A DNA stretch of 64,000 bases. It comes from JAXLYE01 sp046351595. GTDB taxonomy: Bacteria > Myxococcota_A > Polyangia > Palsa-1104 > JAEUJZ01. Made by a program: the position numbers and the translations under genes. The notes below the pieces were generated by a model that saw nothing but the letters and a program-made list of their open reading frames with translations, searched no databases and was not told the DNA's origin. The stretch is from contig JAXLYE010000009.1 in assembly GCA_046351595.1 (NCBI GenBank), positions 248,001 to 312,000 of the forward strand, written 5' to 3'. Positions within the stretch are counted from its first letter, which is position 1. Each line of letters begins with the position of its first letter. Below, in pieces: positions 1 to 9,465 of this stretch.

Positions 1-1
1 G

Positions 2-358
2 CCAAGGACTCCTGAGAGCCGTGCAGGCGGAGCCCTGCCGGCGACAGAGACGACGACAGAGACGGCGACCGCGGCCGAGCGCACGCTGGCTCCGGCGCAG
101 CGCATCCACATCGATCCGGAGAACCTCAAGAACGGGCTCGGGCAGCTCGTGCTGACGCTGATCAAGCTGCTCCACAGCCTGCTCGAGAAGCAGGCCATCC
201 GGCGCATGGAGTCCGGCACCCTGAGCGACGAGCAGCTCGAGAAGCTGGGGGTGACGCTGATGCGCCAGGCCGAGGAGATCGAGCGCCTGCGCGAGCTGTT
301 CGGACTGACCGACACGGACCTCAACCTGGACCTCGGGCCGCTCGGGAAGCTCTTGTAG
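2..358 (+). CDS. gvpK: gas vesicle protein GvpK, C-terminal part (5' end outside window)
   Basis: The frame is open from the window edge to the TAG at 356-358, and no convincing start lies inside, so the gene begins upstream. The conserved GvpK core is visible: a helix with IDPENLKNGLGQLVLTLIKL, then LLEKQAIRRMESG, then the RLRELFGL and LDLGPLG end motifs. GvpK is a small accessory protein needed in most gas vesicle clusters to make the gas-filled protein shell that gives buoyancy; its exact role is unknown. It lies 38 bp upstream of a gvpJ-like gene, so both are probably cotranscribed from a gvp operon starting left of the window. Confidence 0.9.
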   Translation, partial: PRTPESRAGGALPATETTTETATAAERTLAPAQRIHIDPENLKNGLGQLVLTLIKLLHSLLEKQAIRRMESGTLSDEQLEKLGVTLMRQAEEIERLRELFGLTDTDLNLDLGPLGKLL

Positions 359-396
359 ACGCGCTTGATTACGCGCCTGCCTTGTGAACGGAAGCC

Positions 397-921
397 ATGA
401 CAAACAGACCCTCGAACATCACCAACGCGACGCGCAGCGCCACGGTCGCCGACATCCTCGAGCGCGTGCTCGACAAGGGCGTGGTCATCGCCGGCGACAT
501 CAAGATCAAGCTGGTGGAGATCGAGCTGCTGACCATCCAGATCCGGCTGGTGGTCTGCTCGGTCGAGCGCGCGATGGCGATGGGCATGGACTGGTGGCGC
601 ACGGACCCGAACTGGTCGACGATGGCGCGGCTCTCGCGGCTGGAGGATCTGGTCGAGGGCGAGGCGCCGCCGCGGGCGCTCGGGGCAGCGGGTCCGGGCG
701 CCCAGAGCGTGCAGCCGGCGGTGGTGCAGCCGGCGGCGGCCGCACAGCCGGCGGCCAGCGCCGGTCAGCCGCTCGGAATCGCGCGGCCCATGGACCCGGT
801 CGAGCGCCGCCTGCAGGCGATGGAGTCGACGCTGCGCCGCCTCGAGGAGCGGCTCAGCGCGGTCCCGGCTCCGGCCGCTCCTGTGGCTCCCGACCAGGAT
901 CCAAAAAAGCCCGTGGGTTAG
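397..921 (+). CDS. gvpJ: gas vesicle protein GvpJ (GvpA/J family)
   Basis: Residues 15-70 carry the GvpA/GvpJ fold: TVADILERVLDKGVVIAGD, the IELLTIQIRLVV beta segment and the MGMDWWRTDP ending, which is typical of GvpJ rather than of the major shell protein GvpA. GvpJ is a minor shell or tip protein of gas vesicles. After residue 80 the 174-aa protein continues as an Ala/Pro-rich linker and a short amphipathic helix (VERRLQAMESTLRRLEERL) that is longer than in many GvpJ proteins. The ATG follows GGAAGCC. It is the last gvp gene; a convergent porin gene ends 35 bp downstream. Confidence 0.88.
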   Translation: MTNRPSNITNATRSATVADILERVLDKGVVIAGDIKIKLVEIELLTIQIRLVVCSVERAMAMGMDWWRTDPNWSTMARLSRLEDLVEGEAPPRALGAAGPGAQSVQPAVVQPAAAAQPAASAGQPLGIARPMDPVERRLQAMESTLRRLEERLSAVPAPAAPVAPDQDPKKPVG

Positions 922-955
922 GGCTCGGCTGCTGTCCGAAGCGGGCGCCGAGTCG

Positions 956-2533
956 TTACAGCCGGAACAGCAGCGCGAAGATCAGCTTCGTCTCGGAGTT
1001 CACCAGATCGGGCGTCCAGCCCGTCGGTGCGCAGGTGCGGATGGCGCCGTCCGGATCGTACAGGCCGCCGCACTTGTAGCCGTCCGGTCCGGTCACGCCG
1101 CCGGGCCCTGCGTAGTACGGGACGCTGGCGTGGTGATAGGAGCCCTCCAGCCGGAACGTCAGGTTCTCGGTCGGGAACCACGACAGGTTGGTGGACAGGT
1201 CCCAGCCCAGGAACTCGGTGCCGGTGCGCGTGTCGAACGTGGACGCGGCGATTCCCGTCGGGACCAGCACCAGGTAGCGGCCCGGGTTGCGCATGAAGCC
1301 GCCGCCGACCATCCACCCGAGCTGGTTCTTCCAGAACCACATCATGTGGTACGCCATGGCGCTCAGGAACGACTGCTCGCACGGATCGGAATCGGTGCAG
1401 CTGCCGGGATCGTGCTTGCCGCGGAAAGCGGTGACGCCGCCGCCCTCCTCGAAGCCGAGGTCGAACGTGACCGAGAACGCGGCGCGGCTCAGGCCTCTGG
1501 ATCCGGGGCGGTTGAAGTAGCGCATCAGCAGGCTGTTGTCGGAGTGAAAGCGAATGCGCCGCGCCTCGTTCTGGGTGTCGGTGCCGACGTAGCCGTTGGC
1601 GACGATCTTGACCCACTCGCGCGGCGAATAGTGGATCTGGTAACCCACACCCGGCAGCTGGTTGAACTTGCCGTAGGTCTGCCAGCCGTTGATCAGCCAC
1701 AGCTCGACCTTCAGGCGGTCGGTCGGGAAGATCTGCAGGCGCGCGCCGTTGAAGAACCAGGGCGTATTGTCCGAGGTGAAGGACGCCTGGTAGCCCCAGT
1801 TCTCGAACTGCGTATACGAGAACAGCCCGACGTACGAGAAGAACAGCCCGACGTCGAGGTTGATGCCGTGCAGCTTGTCCCAGTGGTAGCCGGCGTACGC
1901 CTCGCTGAGGTAGCGGTAGATGCCGTACAGATCGGACTGACCCTTGAGCACGGTCAGGTCGTTGCGCGGCACCACGGTGGAGCGTGTTCCGTACTGGAAG
2001 AAGAAGCGGCCACGGATGTTGCCGATGTGCGCGTCGCCGCCGACGCCGAGGAAGGCGAGGGACAGCTCGTTGTGGCGCGCGGTGGCGGTCGAGCCGACGA
2101 TGGTGTTGTCGATGGGCTGGTTGAACGAGAACGTATAGTTCGAGTCGATATCGATCTGCGGCGTGAAGTACCTGGAGTCGAGCAGACGCGTAGTCTGCCG
2201 GCTCCCTCCGTTCAGCCAGGTGAAGTCGCCCCAGGCGAAGGGCTCGGACGAGGCGGGCTGCAAGGCCGGAGCGCTGGCCGCCAGAGACGGCGCCGGCTCG
2301 GCGGCCTTGGCCTCGGCGGCGTGCTGGGCGCGGAGCTGCTTGAGCTCCTGCTCGATCTGGCGGAGCCGGTCTTCTACGGAGGGCGCCGGGGTCTGCAGCG
2401 GCAGCAACGGCGCAGCCGCGGAGGCGTTGGGCGGCGCGCTGGGCGGAGTCTCCGTCGCGACCTCAGCGCGGGCTCCCGCACCGTATAAAGAGCAGGCAGA
2501 GAGCGCAAGAATCAGGGTGAGCCGCTGGAACAC
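956..2533 (-). CDS. outer-membrane beta-barrel porin (BBP2/OmpL-like)
   Basis: The 525-aa protein has a signal peptide (residues 1-23), a short periplasmic coiled coil (about 52-75, EDRLRQIEQELKQL) and a long aromatic, beta-rich C-terminal half ending in LIFALLFRL, whose terminal pattern is typical of outer-membrane barrels. Segments such as NWGYQASFTSDNTPWFFNGA recall the putative beta-barrel porin-2 family (PF07642). I chose the GTG at 2533 because AAGGAGG lies six bases upstream; an in-frame ATG 90 bases earlier would precede the signal peptide with an unlikely Arg-rich extension. It is monocistronic and convergent with the gvp genes. The substrate is unknown. Confidence 0.8.
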   Translation of the reverse strand: MFQRLTLILALSACSLYGAGARAEVATETPPSAPPNASAAAPLLPLQTPAPSVEDRLRQIEQELKQLRAQHAAEAKAAEPAPSLAASAPALQPASSEPFAWGDFTWLNGGSRQTTRLLDSRYFTPQIDIDSNYTFSFNQPIDNTIVGSTATARHNELSLAFLGVGGDAHIGNIRGRFFFQYGTRSTVVPRNDLTVLKGQSDLYGIYRYLSEAYAGYHWDKLHGINLDVGLFFSYVGLFSYTQFENWGYQASFTSDNTPWFFNGARLQIFPTDRLKVELWLINGWQTYGKFNQLPGVGYQIHYSPREWVKIVANGYVGTDTQNEARRIRFHSDNSLLMRYFNRPGSRGLSRAAFSVTFDLGFEEGGGVTAFRGKHDPGSCTDSDPCEQSFLSAMAYHMMWFWKNQLGWMVGGGFMRNPGRYLVLVPTGIAASTFDTRTGTEFLGWDLSTNLSWFPTENLTFRLEGSYHHASVPYYAGPGGVTGPDGYKCGGLYDPDGAIRTCAPTGWTPDLVNSETKLIFALLFRL

Positions 2534-3309
2534 AGGAGTCCTCCTTGGGGTCGATTGCGCCAGCTGGTCTGCTCCGTCCACGCCGCAGGCACGCCTCGGG
2601 AGCCTCATTCTGTTTCGAGGCACCTTATCAGCGCGCGGGCGCAGATCCGAATCAAGAAATAATAAAGAATTGGTGGTCTGTGAATTGCTAGTTACAGACG
2701 AGAAATTCGATTCAGTAGGGAGACTCCACGTAGGTCCTTGAGGTCTTGATAGAGACTCCGGAGCGGCGGATCTGCGGGCTCCTGAACCGTCTGTTTTTAT
2801 GAAATCTTGATTTGTACTGATCGAAGAAGTAGCGGCGAGCGGAGGTGCGAGCTGCGATCAGCTCTTTTTCACCCGACCGCCCGCGCGGGACTTCATGCCC
2901 TCGTGCTGTCTCTTGGCCCCCGCTTCATGATGTCCGCTCTTGCGTGTCGGTGTCTGGGCGTCCGGACTCCTGCTGCAGTATGCACCCCAAGATCCGTTCC
3001 CTACGCGTTTCCCGACCCAGATTGGGATCGATTCCCCAACGGAGAGGCTTCAGGTGCGCTGCTGATCGAGCTGGATCGCCATCGGCGGGTTGTTCGTACC
3101 GCACGCCCCGGCCGCGACCGATCCGCTGGGCGACGACGTGGTCACGGCCTCCCTCGTCCTGTCCGACGGCAGCACCGCCGCGAACGAGGACCGCGGCGGC
3201 GCCTCGTTCGACCTACCTGCCTGGGGGCGCTCCGTGCGGCAGGGGGGGCGGCAGGGCCCGCCGAGGGCAAGCAACGCCCGGCTACAGCGTCGCTCCGACG
3301 TTACCTTCC
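2534..3309. other. gene-free stretch, about 780 bp
   Basis: This stretch lies upstream of the porin gene. The part from about 2640 to 2830 is AT-richer than its surroundings and probably holds the porin promoter and leader. Open frames across 2807-3746 have no recognisable domain, no good ribosome binding site and overlap the glyoxalase gene on the other strand. I see no RNA gene here. Confidence 0.5.
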
Positions 3310-3723
3310 TCACTGCGGCCGGTGGCACACGGCCTCGATGTTGTTGCCGTCGGGGTCGAGGACGAAGGCGCCGTAGTAGTCGGGGTGGTAGTGGGCGCGC
3401 ACGCCCGGCGCGCCGTAGTCCTTGCCGCCCGCCGCGAGCGCCGCCTGGTAGAACGCCGCCACCAGCTCGCGCGAGTCCGCGGTCAGCGCCAGGTGGATCG
3501 GGCTCTTGGCGACGCCGTGGCCCTCGGCCCAGAACGACATGCCGTGCTCGCCGATCCAGAACTGCGGCCGCTCGCGGCCATAGCCCGCGATGCGGTTGGG
3601 CCCGGGGTACTGCCCAGGGATCAGCGTCACCAGGCGCCGGATACCGAGCGGCGCCAGGCAGCGATCGTAGAAGTCGACGCTGCGATCGAAGTCGGTTACG
3701 ACGAGCGAGATGTGATCGAGCAC
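3310..3723 (-). CDS. glyoxalase/VOC-family protein
   Basis: This is a 137-aa single VOC (glyoxalase/bleomycin-resistance) domain. It begins LDHISLVVTDFDRSVDFYD, has the FWIGEHGMSFW middle strand, the HLALTADSRELVAAFY second half and ends GAFVLDPDGNNIEAVCH. Metal-ligand candidates are His near the N-terminus, His in HLAL and Glu in NIEAV. The GTG at 3723 is chosen because GGAGGGAACC precedes it and the domain starts right there; longer in-frame extensions are Arg-rich. It is an isolated gene, divergent from the antiporter at 4046. The substrate cannot be deduced. Confidence 0.85.
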   Translation of the reverse strand: MLDHISLVVTDFDRSVDFYDRCLAPLGIRRLVTLIPGQYPGPNRIAGYGRERPQFWIGEHGMSFWAEGHGVAKSPIHLALTADSRELVAAFYQAALAAGGKDYGAPGVRAHYHPDYYGAFVLDPDGNNIEAVCHRPQ

Positions 3724-4045
3724 GGTTCCCTCCGGAAGGGGTCTGAGCGCTGAGTGCGGCTGTCCCCGCGCGGTGACGGCGCGGTCGCGGCGCGGGCGAC
3801 GCAGCATAGCGAAAAGTTCCGCGGCCAGGCGCAACGGCGCTGCACACGCGCCCTTGGGCTGCTACGAAAGATCGAGGTGCTCTGCCGCAGGGCGGGCCGC
3901 GCCCTGACCGCACGCCTGATGGCAAGATCGATTGCCAGGCGATTGCCACGCGACCGCAACGTCGACTGCAAGGTCGACCGCCGGGTCGCTCGTACGCCCG
4001 ATCACCGTCCGCTCCTCCGGCTCACGAGAAGACAAGGTCCGCACG

Positions 4046-6247
4046 ATGCTCGATCCGCACGCCTTCCTCAGCGCCCTGGCGACCGTGCTCTGCGCAGCGG
4101 CGGTGATCACCGTCGTGTTCCACCGCCTGCGCCTGCCCGTGGTCCTCGGCTACGTGCTCGCCGGCATGGTCGTGGGCCCGTACCTGCCGGTGCCGCTGAC
4201 CGCGGACCAGGCCGTGGTCAAGACCCTGTCCGAGCTCGGCGTGACGCTGCTGATGTTTTCGCTCGGCCTCGAGTTCAGCCTGCGCAAGCTGGTCCGCGTC
4301 GGTCCGACCTCCGGGCTCATCGTGCTCATCGAGGTCAGCTTCATGCTCTGGCTCGGCTACCTCATCGGCCGCCTGCTCGGCTGGACCCCGATCGAGTCGC
4401 TGTTCACCGGCGCCATCGTCTCGATCTCCAGCACCATGATCATCGCCAAGACCTTCGCCGAGCGCCGCCCCGACAAGCCGCACGCCGAGCTGGTCTTCGG
4501 CATCCTGGTCTTCGAGGATCTGATGGCAATCCTGCTCCTGGCGTCGCTGACCGCGCTATCGGTGGGCTCGCTGTCGGCCGCGGTCCTGGGCCGCACGGTG
4601 CTGCGCCTGGCGGCGTTCCTCATCGGCCTGCTCACCTTCGGGCTGCTGCTCATCCCGCGCCTCATCCGCTTCGTCGCGCGCAAGGGCAACACCGAGATGC
4701 TGCTCATCTCCAGCATCGGCGTGTGCTCGGCGGTGGCCGTGCTCGCGCACGCGGCGGGCTACTCGGTGGCGCTCGGCGCGTTCCTGGCCGGCTCGCTCGT
4801 CGCCGAGTCGGGCGAGGGCAAGCAGATCGAGCACCTAATCCACCCCGTCCGCGACCTGTTCGGCGCCGTCTTCTTCGTCTCGGTCGGCATGCTGATCGAC
4901 CCGCGCATCATCCTTCAGTCCTGGCGCGAGGCGCTGCTGCTCACCGCCGCGGTCCTCTTCGGTAAGCTGACCGCGGTGTCGCTCGGCGCGTTCCTGACCG
5001 GCCACAGCATCCGCGCGTCGATCCAGGCCGGCATGACCATGGCGCAGATCGGCGAGTTCTCGTTCATCCTCGCCGGCGTCGGCCTGGCGCAGGGCGCGAC
5101 GCGCCCGTTCCTGTACCCCGTCGCGGTGGCCGTGTCCGTGGTGACCGCGCTGTTTACGCCGCTGCTCGTGCGCTGGGCCGGGCCGCTCGCCGGCCACATC
5201 GACCGGCGGCTGCCGCGCTCCCTGCAGACGTTCGCGGCGCTGTACGCGGCGTGGATCGAGGGGCTGCGCGCGGATCCGGGCGTGCCGCGCTCGGTCGTCC
5301 GGCGCCTGGTGCGGGTGCTGCTCATCGACGCGCTGGCCCTGGCCGGCATCGCCATCGCCGCCTCGCTCGGCGCCCGCCGCGCCCAGGAGTTCCTCGAGCG
5401 CACCGGCGGCCTGAGCCCCTTCGTTGCTCGCATCGCCATCGGCGTCGCGGCGCTGCTTCTGTCGGTGCCGCTGCTCATCGGCCTGGTGCGCTCGGCGCGG
5501 CGGCTCGGCAGCGTGCTGGCCGAGCGCGTCATCCCGGGGCCGGGCCAGAGCCACGTACCGGGCCAGGGACTCGGCCACCGCGTGATCACCGGCCAGGTCG
5601 ATCTCGGCGCCGCGCCGCGCCGTGCGCTGACGCTGATGATGCAGATCCTGGTCCTGCTGCTGATCGGCGCGCCGCTCTTGGCGCTGACGCAGCCGTTCCT
5701 GCCGCGGACCCAGGGCGTGCTCGGCGCGCTGGCCTGGGCGGCGCTGGTCGGCGTGTTGGCGATCGGGTTTCTGCGCAGCGCCAACAACCTGCTCGGGCAC
5801 GTGCGCGCCGGCGCCGAGGCCGTGGTCGGCGTGCTGGCCGAGCAGGCGCGCTCGTCCCCCGACGAGGGCCAGCGCGAGCACACGCACCGCCTCGAGGAGC
5901 TGCACAAGCTGCTCACCGGCCTCGGCTCCTGGGTCGCCGAGCACGTCGAGGAGGGCGACCCCTGCGTCGGCCGGACGCTGGCCGAGCTGAACCTGCGCGG
6001 CGTCACCGGCGCCACGGTGCTCGCCATCCAGCGCGGCGCCCCGTCGAGCAGCTCGCAAGGCGGGGCAGGGCAGGGCGAGGCGCAGGGCGTGGCCGCTCCG
6101 GGCGCCCGCGACGTGCTGCGCGTCGGCGACGTGCTGGTGCTGGCCGGCAGCGCGCAGTCCCTCGAGCGCGCCCGCCGCCTGCTGCACGATGCCACGCCGT
6201 CGACGGACAGCAGCTACGACTTCTTCGCCATCGTGCCCGGCTCCTGA
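4046..6247 (+). CDS. CPA2-family cation/proton antiporter with RCK_C domain
   Basis: This is a 733-aa inner-membrane protein. Residues 1-400 hold the Na+/H+ exchanger (KefB/KefC-like) fold with about 12 hydrophobic helices and the family segments LGYVLAGMVVGPYLPVPL, LLMFSLGLEFSLRKL and FGAVFFVSVGMLIDP. A second hydrophobic section (about 440-640) with amphipathic linkers follows. Near the C-terminus (about 645-720) is a TrkA-C/RCK_C-type ligand-binding domain (GRTLAELNLRGVTGATVLAI ... VGDVLVLAG). There is no full RCK_N NAD-binding domain, so it is closer to CPA2 exchangers such as YbaL-like proteins than to glutathione-gated Kef. The ATG at 4046 directly precedes the first membrane helix. It is convergent with the next gene, 10 bp apart. 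Confidence 0.88.
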   Translation: MLDPHAFLSALATVLCAAAVITVVFHRLRLPVVLGYVLAGMVVGPYLPVPLTADQAVVKTLSELGVTLLMFSLGLEFSLRKLVRVGPTSGLIVLIEVSFMLWLGYLIGRLLGWTPIESLFTGAIVSISSTMIIAKTFAERRPDKPHAELVFGILVFEDLMAILLLASLTALSVGSLSAAVLGRTVLRLAAFLIGLLTFGLLLIPRLIRFVARKGNTEMLLISSIGVCSAVAVLAHAAGYSVALGAFLAGSLVAESGEGKQIEHLIHPVRDLFGAVFFVSVGMLIDPRIILQSWREALLLTAAVLFGKLTAVSLGAFLTGHSIRASIQAGMTMAQIGEFSFILAGVGLAQGATRPFLYPVAVAVSVVTALFTPLLVRWAGPLAGHIDRRLPRSLQTFAALYAAWIEGLRADPGVPRSVVRRLVRVLLIDALALAGIAIAASLGARRAQEFLERTGGLSPFVARIAIGVAALLLSVPLLIGLVRSARRLGSVLAERVIPGPGQSHVPGQGLGHRVITGQVDLGAAPRRALTLMMQILVLLLIGAPLLALTQPFLPRTQGVLGALAWAALVGVLAIGFLRSANNLLGHVRAGAEAVVGVLAEQARSSPDEGQREHTHRLEELHKLLTGLGSWVAEHVEEGDPCVGRTLAELNLRGVTGATVLAIQRGAPSSSSQGGAGQGEAQGVAAPGARDVLRVGDVLVLAGSAQSLERARRLLHDATPSTDSSYDFFAIVPGS

Positions 6248-6257
6248 GCGCCCGGGC

Positions 6258-7421
6258 TCACGGCGCGCCGGCGCCTGGGCCGTCCGTGGCACGCGCCTTC
6301 GGCCGGACCGAGACCAGGTCCACGCGCGTGCTCAGCCGCTTCTTCATCGGCACCTTCACCTCGGCCTTGCCGGTGACCTCGTCGAAGGTGCCGCTGATGC
6401 CGAAGGTGAGGGCCGACATCTGGCCGCTGTTCGGCTCGACGACCGGCGTCGCCAGCGGCAGGTTCAGCGCCAGATCGGCGCGCAGCGCGAAGCGGGCGAT
6501 GACCGGACCGCGCGGATCCCGGATCGTCCGCAGCCGCACCGCCCGCTCGATCGCACGCAGCGCCTCGGCGTCCAGCCGCCGCGAGCCCGAGCCCAGCACG
6601 ACGCGCGCCTCGACGATCTGCCCCTCGTCGTCGATCTCCACCTCGACCTCGACGGCGCGGCCGACCGCGGGCTCGTTGTAGGCGTCCTGCGCGGCCGTGA
6701 TCTCGTCGCGCTTGCGCAGGGCCGGGTCGTTGCTGGCCCAGGCGCTCCACTTGCTATTCGCCGGGGCCGGCGTGACCGGGCGGATCAGCTGCTTGGCGAT
6801 GAGGCTCGGCCGCGAGTCGGGCGCCACCGTCTCGATCGGCGGCGCGAAGAGCTTCTTGGCCTCGCGCTCGGCGTCGCGCCACTGCGGATCGACGCGGCCG
6901 GCGCGCACGTCGGCCGCGTCGGCGTCCTGCGCCAGGGCGCCGCGGATCCGCGCCGCGGCCTCGCTGCCCGCCGACCTCTCGGTTCCATGCCCGCCCCCAG
7001 CGCCGCCCGGCCCCGTCGCTGTCGCGCAGCCGACGGCCCGGCATAGCGCCGAGCGCGCAAACAGATCGATGCCGCGGGCCGGGGCCGCGGTGGCGGGCGC
7101 GCTCGGCTCCACGCCCCCGGCCGGTCCAGGTGCCGCGGACGGAGCACGGCGCGAGGCCGCGAGCGCTTGCAGGAGAGGCGGAACCGGCCGCTCGGGGATC
7201 GGTTCCGTGCGCGGCGCGGCCGGCGGCGGCGGCACGGCCTCGACCGGCGGCGCGGGCGGCCGCTCGACCTGCCGGCGCTGCACCGTGAGCTCGATGGGGC
7301 GCGGCGCGAGGACCGTATAGTGCAGCCGCGCCGCTGGCAGCACGCCGAGCAGCAGCGCCACGCCTCCGTGCACGAGGGCGGTGCTGACACCGGCTGCGAA
7401 CCAGCGGCTCACACCTCTCAT
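6258..7421 (-). CDS. TonB-like energy-transducer/TonB C-terminal domain protein
   Basis: The 387-aa protein has the TonB layout: a short cytoplasmic start, one N-terminal membrane helix (VSTALVHGGVALLLGVL), a Pro-rich periplasmic region (EAVPPPPAAP) and a C-terminal alpha/beta domain (about 245-340) with VEVEVEIDDEGQIVEARVVL and AEALRAIERAVRLR, which fits the TonB/TolA C-terminal pattern. No exbB/exbD genes are nearby. The ATG at 7421 is preferred because it starts just before the membrane helix; a TTG 45 bases upstream is possible and neither has a strong Shine-Dalgarno. Divergent from the lipoprotein gene at 7511. It probably couples inner and outer membrane; its partner is unknown. Confidence 0.65.
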   Translation of the reverse strand: MRGVSRWFAAGVSTALVHGGVALLLGVLPAARLHYTVLAPRPIELTVQRRQVERPPAPPVEAVPPPPAAPRTEPIPERPVPPLLQALAASRRAPSAAPGPAGGVEPSAPATAAPARGIDLFARSALCRAVGCATATGPGGAGGGHGTERSAGSEAAARIRGALAQDADAADVRAGRVDPQWRDAEREAKKLFAPPIETVAPDSRPSLIAKQLIRPVTPAPANSKWSAWASNDPALRKRDEITAAQDAYNEPAVGRAVEVEVEIDDEGQIVEARVVLGSGSRRLDAEALRAIERAVRLRTIRDPRGPVIARFALRADLALNLPLATPVVEPNSGQMSALTFGISGTFDEVTGKAEVKVPMKKRLSTRVDLVSVRPKARATDGPGAGAP

Positions 7422-7510
7422 CCATAAAATGCGGCGGATCGCCCCGCAATCTCTGCCGTCGAGCAAGCCCGCGGTTGACAGGTCGCCGCGGCGTTGGCGA
7501 TGTTCCGCGC

Positions 7511-9070
7511 ATGGCCACGCTCAAGCCCCGCTCCCCGCGCCTCGCCGCCCTGCTGTCGCTCGGTCTGTTCGCCATCGCTGGAGGCGCCGGCGGCTGCGGC
7601 GCCGGCTGGCCCGCGGTGATGGATCCGACGGACATCCCGGGCATCCGCGAGGGCTCGCCGCGCATCTCCCGCGTGCGCGACCTCGGCTCGGTGCACATCG
7701 GCAAGGCCGGCCCGCTCAACGCCGAGTCGGACGGCATGATCACCGTCGGCGAGCTGGTGCTGATCGAGGGCAGCGGCTTCGGCAAGCAGCCCGCGGTCCA
7801 GATCGCGGGCCGTCCCGCCGAGGTGCGCTGGCGGACCGACGGCGGCGGCATCATCGTGCAGGTGCCGCTCGGCACGCCGGCCGGGAGCCGCCGGATCTCC
7901 GTCGAGGCAGCGGGCCGGCGCGCCGAGGCGCAGGTGGCGCTGAGCCGGCTCGGCCTGGTGCTCGACACGCGGCGGGGCCTGCTGCACACGGTGCAGATCG
8001 GCGGCGGCGACAAGCCGTCGATCGCGGCGGCGGGCACGGACCTGCGGCTCGGCGGCGCGCGCTCGATGGTGCTGTCCTCGGACGGCGCCGCCGCATACGT
8101 GCTGCAGTCCGACGAGCGCGGCGATCGCGTGGCGATCATCGACGTGACGGCGCCGGGCGGGCCGCGGCTGTTCGACACCCGGCCGCTGCGCCACCGCGCC
8201 CACAGCCTCGCCGCCGCCGAGCGCGCGCCGGTGCTGGCCATCGTCGGCTCCGAGCAGGTCACGCTGTGGGACACCGCCGAGGCGCGGCGCCCGAGCCCCT
8301 GGCCCGTGGGCGCGCTGCCCGACGAGGCTCAGGCGTCGCAGGAGGCGGCGCTCGACCCGTCGGGCACGCTGCTGGCGCTGTCGATCGCCGAGGGCAACCA
8401 GGTGGTGCTCGTCGACGTGCGGCCGGGGCGCACGGCGGTGACGCCGCGGCTGGCCGGTCAGCTCTCGGCGCTGCCGTCGGCCCGGCTGCCGCTCCTGCGC
8501 GGGCTGCGCTTCGCCTCGGACGGGGAGACGCTGTGGCTGGCCGCGGGCGACAGCGCGCAGAGCCGCATCGCCGGGCACCAGCCGACGCGCGTGCTGGCGG
8601 TGCGCGTCGGCGCCGCCGAGCGCGAGGGCGGGCAGCGCACCCTCTCGCTGCTGAAGAACGTCGAGCTGCGCGAGCTCGGGGCGCCGCTGCAGCTCGCGGT
8701 GGGGCGGGCGCTGCCCGTCGCCAGCGGCACCACCATCCGCACCCCGCCCGAGCAGGCGACGCTGTTCCTGTCGACGGTGGCGCCGTCGGCGTTCGAGCGC
8801 CGGCCCGCGGACGCGGCGCTGTGGCGCAGTGACTCGAGCGGCAACACCTCGGCGCTGCTCGCCACCAAGCGCGAGATCCTCGCCGCGCTCGACGTCACCG
8901 CCGACGCCAGCCTGGCCCTGACCGCGGGCATCGCGCCCGGCGCGCGCGGCCTGACCGTGACCGTGTCACCGACGGCCGGGGGTACGCCGGCTTCGGCGAC
9001 GCTGGGCCCGGCGGACGAGTCCGACCTGGCGCCGCCGTTCGACTCGCTGCGCATCGCGCTGCAGCCGTAA
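7511..9070 (+). CDS. lipoprotein with IPT/TIG domain and propeller-like repeats
   Basis: This 519-aa protein has a lipoprotein signal peptide with cleavage before Cys in AGGAGGC (about residue 31). Residues 70-150 look like an IPT/TIG immunoglobulin-like domain (VGELVLIEGSGFGKQPAVQI ... VPLGTPAGSRRISV). The rest has spaced SSDGAAAYVLQSD, LDPSGTLLALSIAEGNQVVL and SDGETLWLAAGD segments, as in YVTN/WD-like beta-propellers. It is probably anchored to the outer membrane and involved in protein or carbohydrate binding; no enzyme motif is visible. The ATG at 7511 precedes the signal peptide directly. It is not obviously part of an operon. Confidence 0.75.
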   Translation: MATLKPRSPRLAALLSLGLFAIAGGAGGCGAGWPAVMDPTDIPGIREGSPRISRVRDLGSVHIGKAGPLNAESDGMITVGELVLIEGSGFGKQPAVQIAGRPAEVRWRTDGGGIIVQVPLGTPAGSRRISVEAAGRRAEAQVALSRLGLVLDTRRGLLHTVQIGGGDKPSIAAAGTDLRLGGARSMVLSSDGAAAYVLQSDERGDRVAIIDVTAPGGPRLFDTRPLRHRAHSLAAAERAPVLAIVGSEQVTLWDTAEARRPSPWPVGALPDEAQASQEAALDPSGTLLALSIAEGNQVVLVDVRPGRTAVTPRLAGQLSALPSARLPLLRGLRFASDGETLWLAAGDSAQSRIAGHQPTRVLAVRVGAAEREGGQRTLSLLKNVELRELGAPLQLAVGRALPVASGTTIRTPPEQATLFLSTVAPSAFERRPADAALWRSDSSGNTSALLATKREILAALDVTADASLALTAGIAPGARGLTVTVSPTAGGTPASATLGPADESDLAPPFDSLRIALQP

Positions 9071-9465
9071 CACCGGTCCACCGACGAGCGCGCGAGTCAC
9101 GCGCCAGCCCCGAGGCGACCCGGCGCGGCTGGCTCGACGAGGTCGCGCGTGGCGCGGCCCCTTGCGCCCGTCGTTCCGACATCCGTCTCCGATCGGAAGC
9201 GCTTCTCGGCGACGAGCAGTGCCGCAGCGACGCGGATCCGCCGCGCGGTGTCGACGCTTCAACACCCTCCTAGACTGAGCCGCCGGGCGCGCCGTGCAAC
9301 CCCTGGCTGACGCAGGCCGGGATCTTCGCGGTCGCGCGGGCGCGCTGTCGAGATTCTGACAAGACCTCGACTGCAGCCGCCGCTGAGGTTGGACCCGATT
9401 CTGCAAGACAGCTCACGGGGTCCGGGCGGCGGCGTCGTGGTGCTCTCGTGGCGCACAGGGGGAAC
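9071..9465. other. gene-free stretch, about 400 bp, upstream of the 9466 operon
   Basis: No open frame here has coding character on either strand. It must hold the promoter for the three-gene operon beginning at 9466. I could not identify a convincing -35/-10 or -24/-12 pair. Confidence 0.5.

Noticed and set aside
1130..2488. A 452-codon plus-strand frame opposite the porin gene
   Set aside because: Antisense shadow of the porin; no domain, no ribosome binding site.
2807..3753. Plus-strand frames in the 2.8-3.7 kb stretch, one with LFVPHAPAATDPLGDD
   Set aside because: No start with a ribosome binding site, no family pattern, and overlap with the glyoxalase gene.
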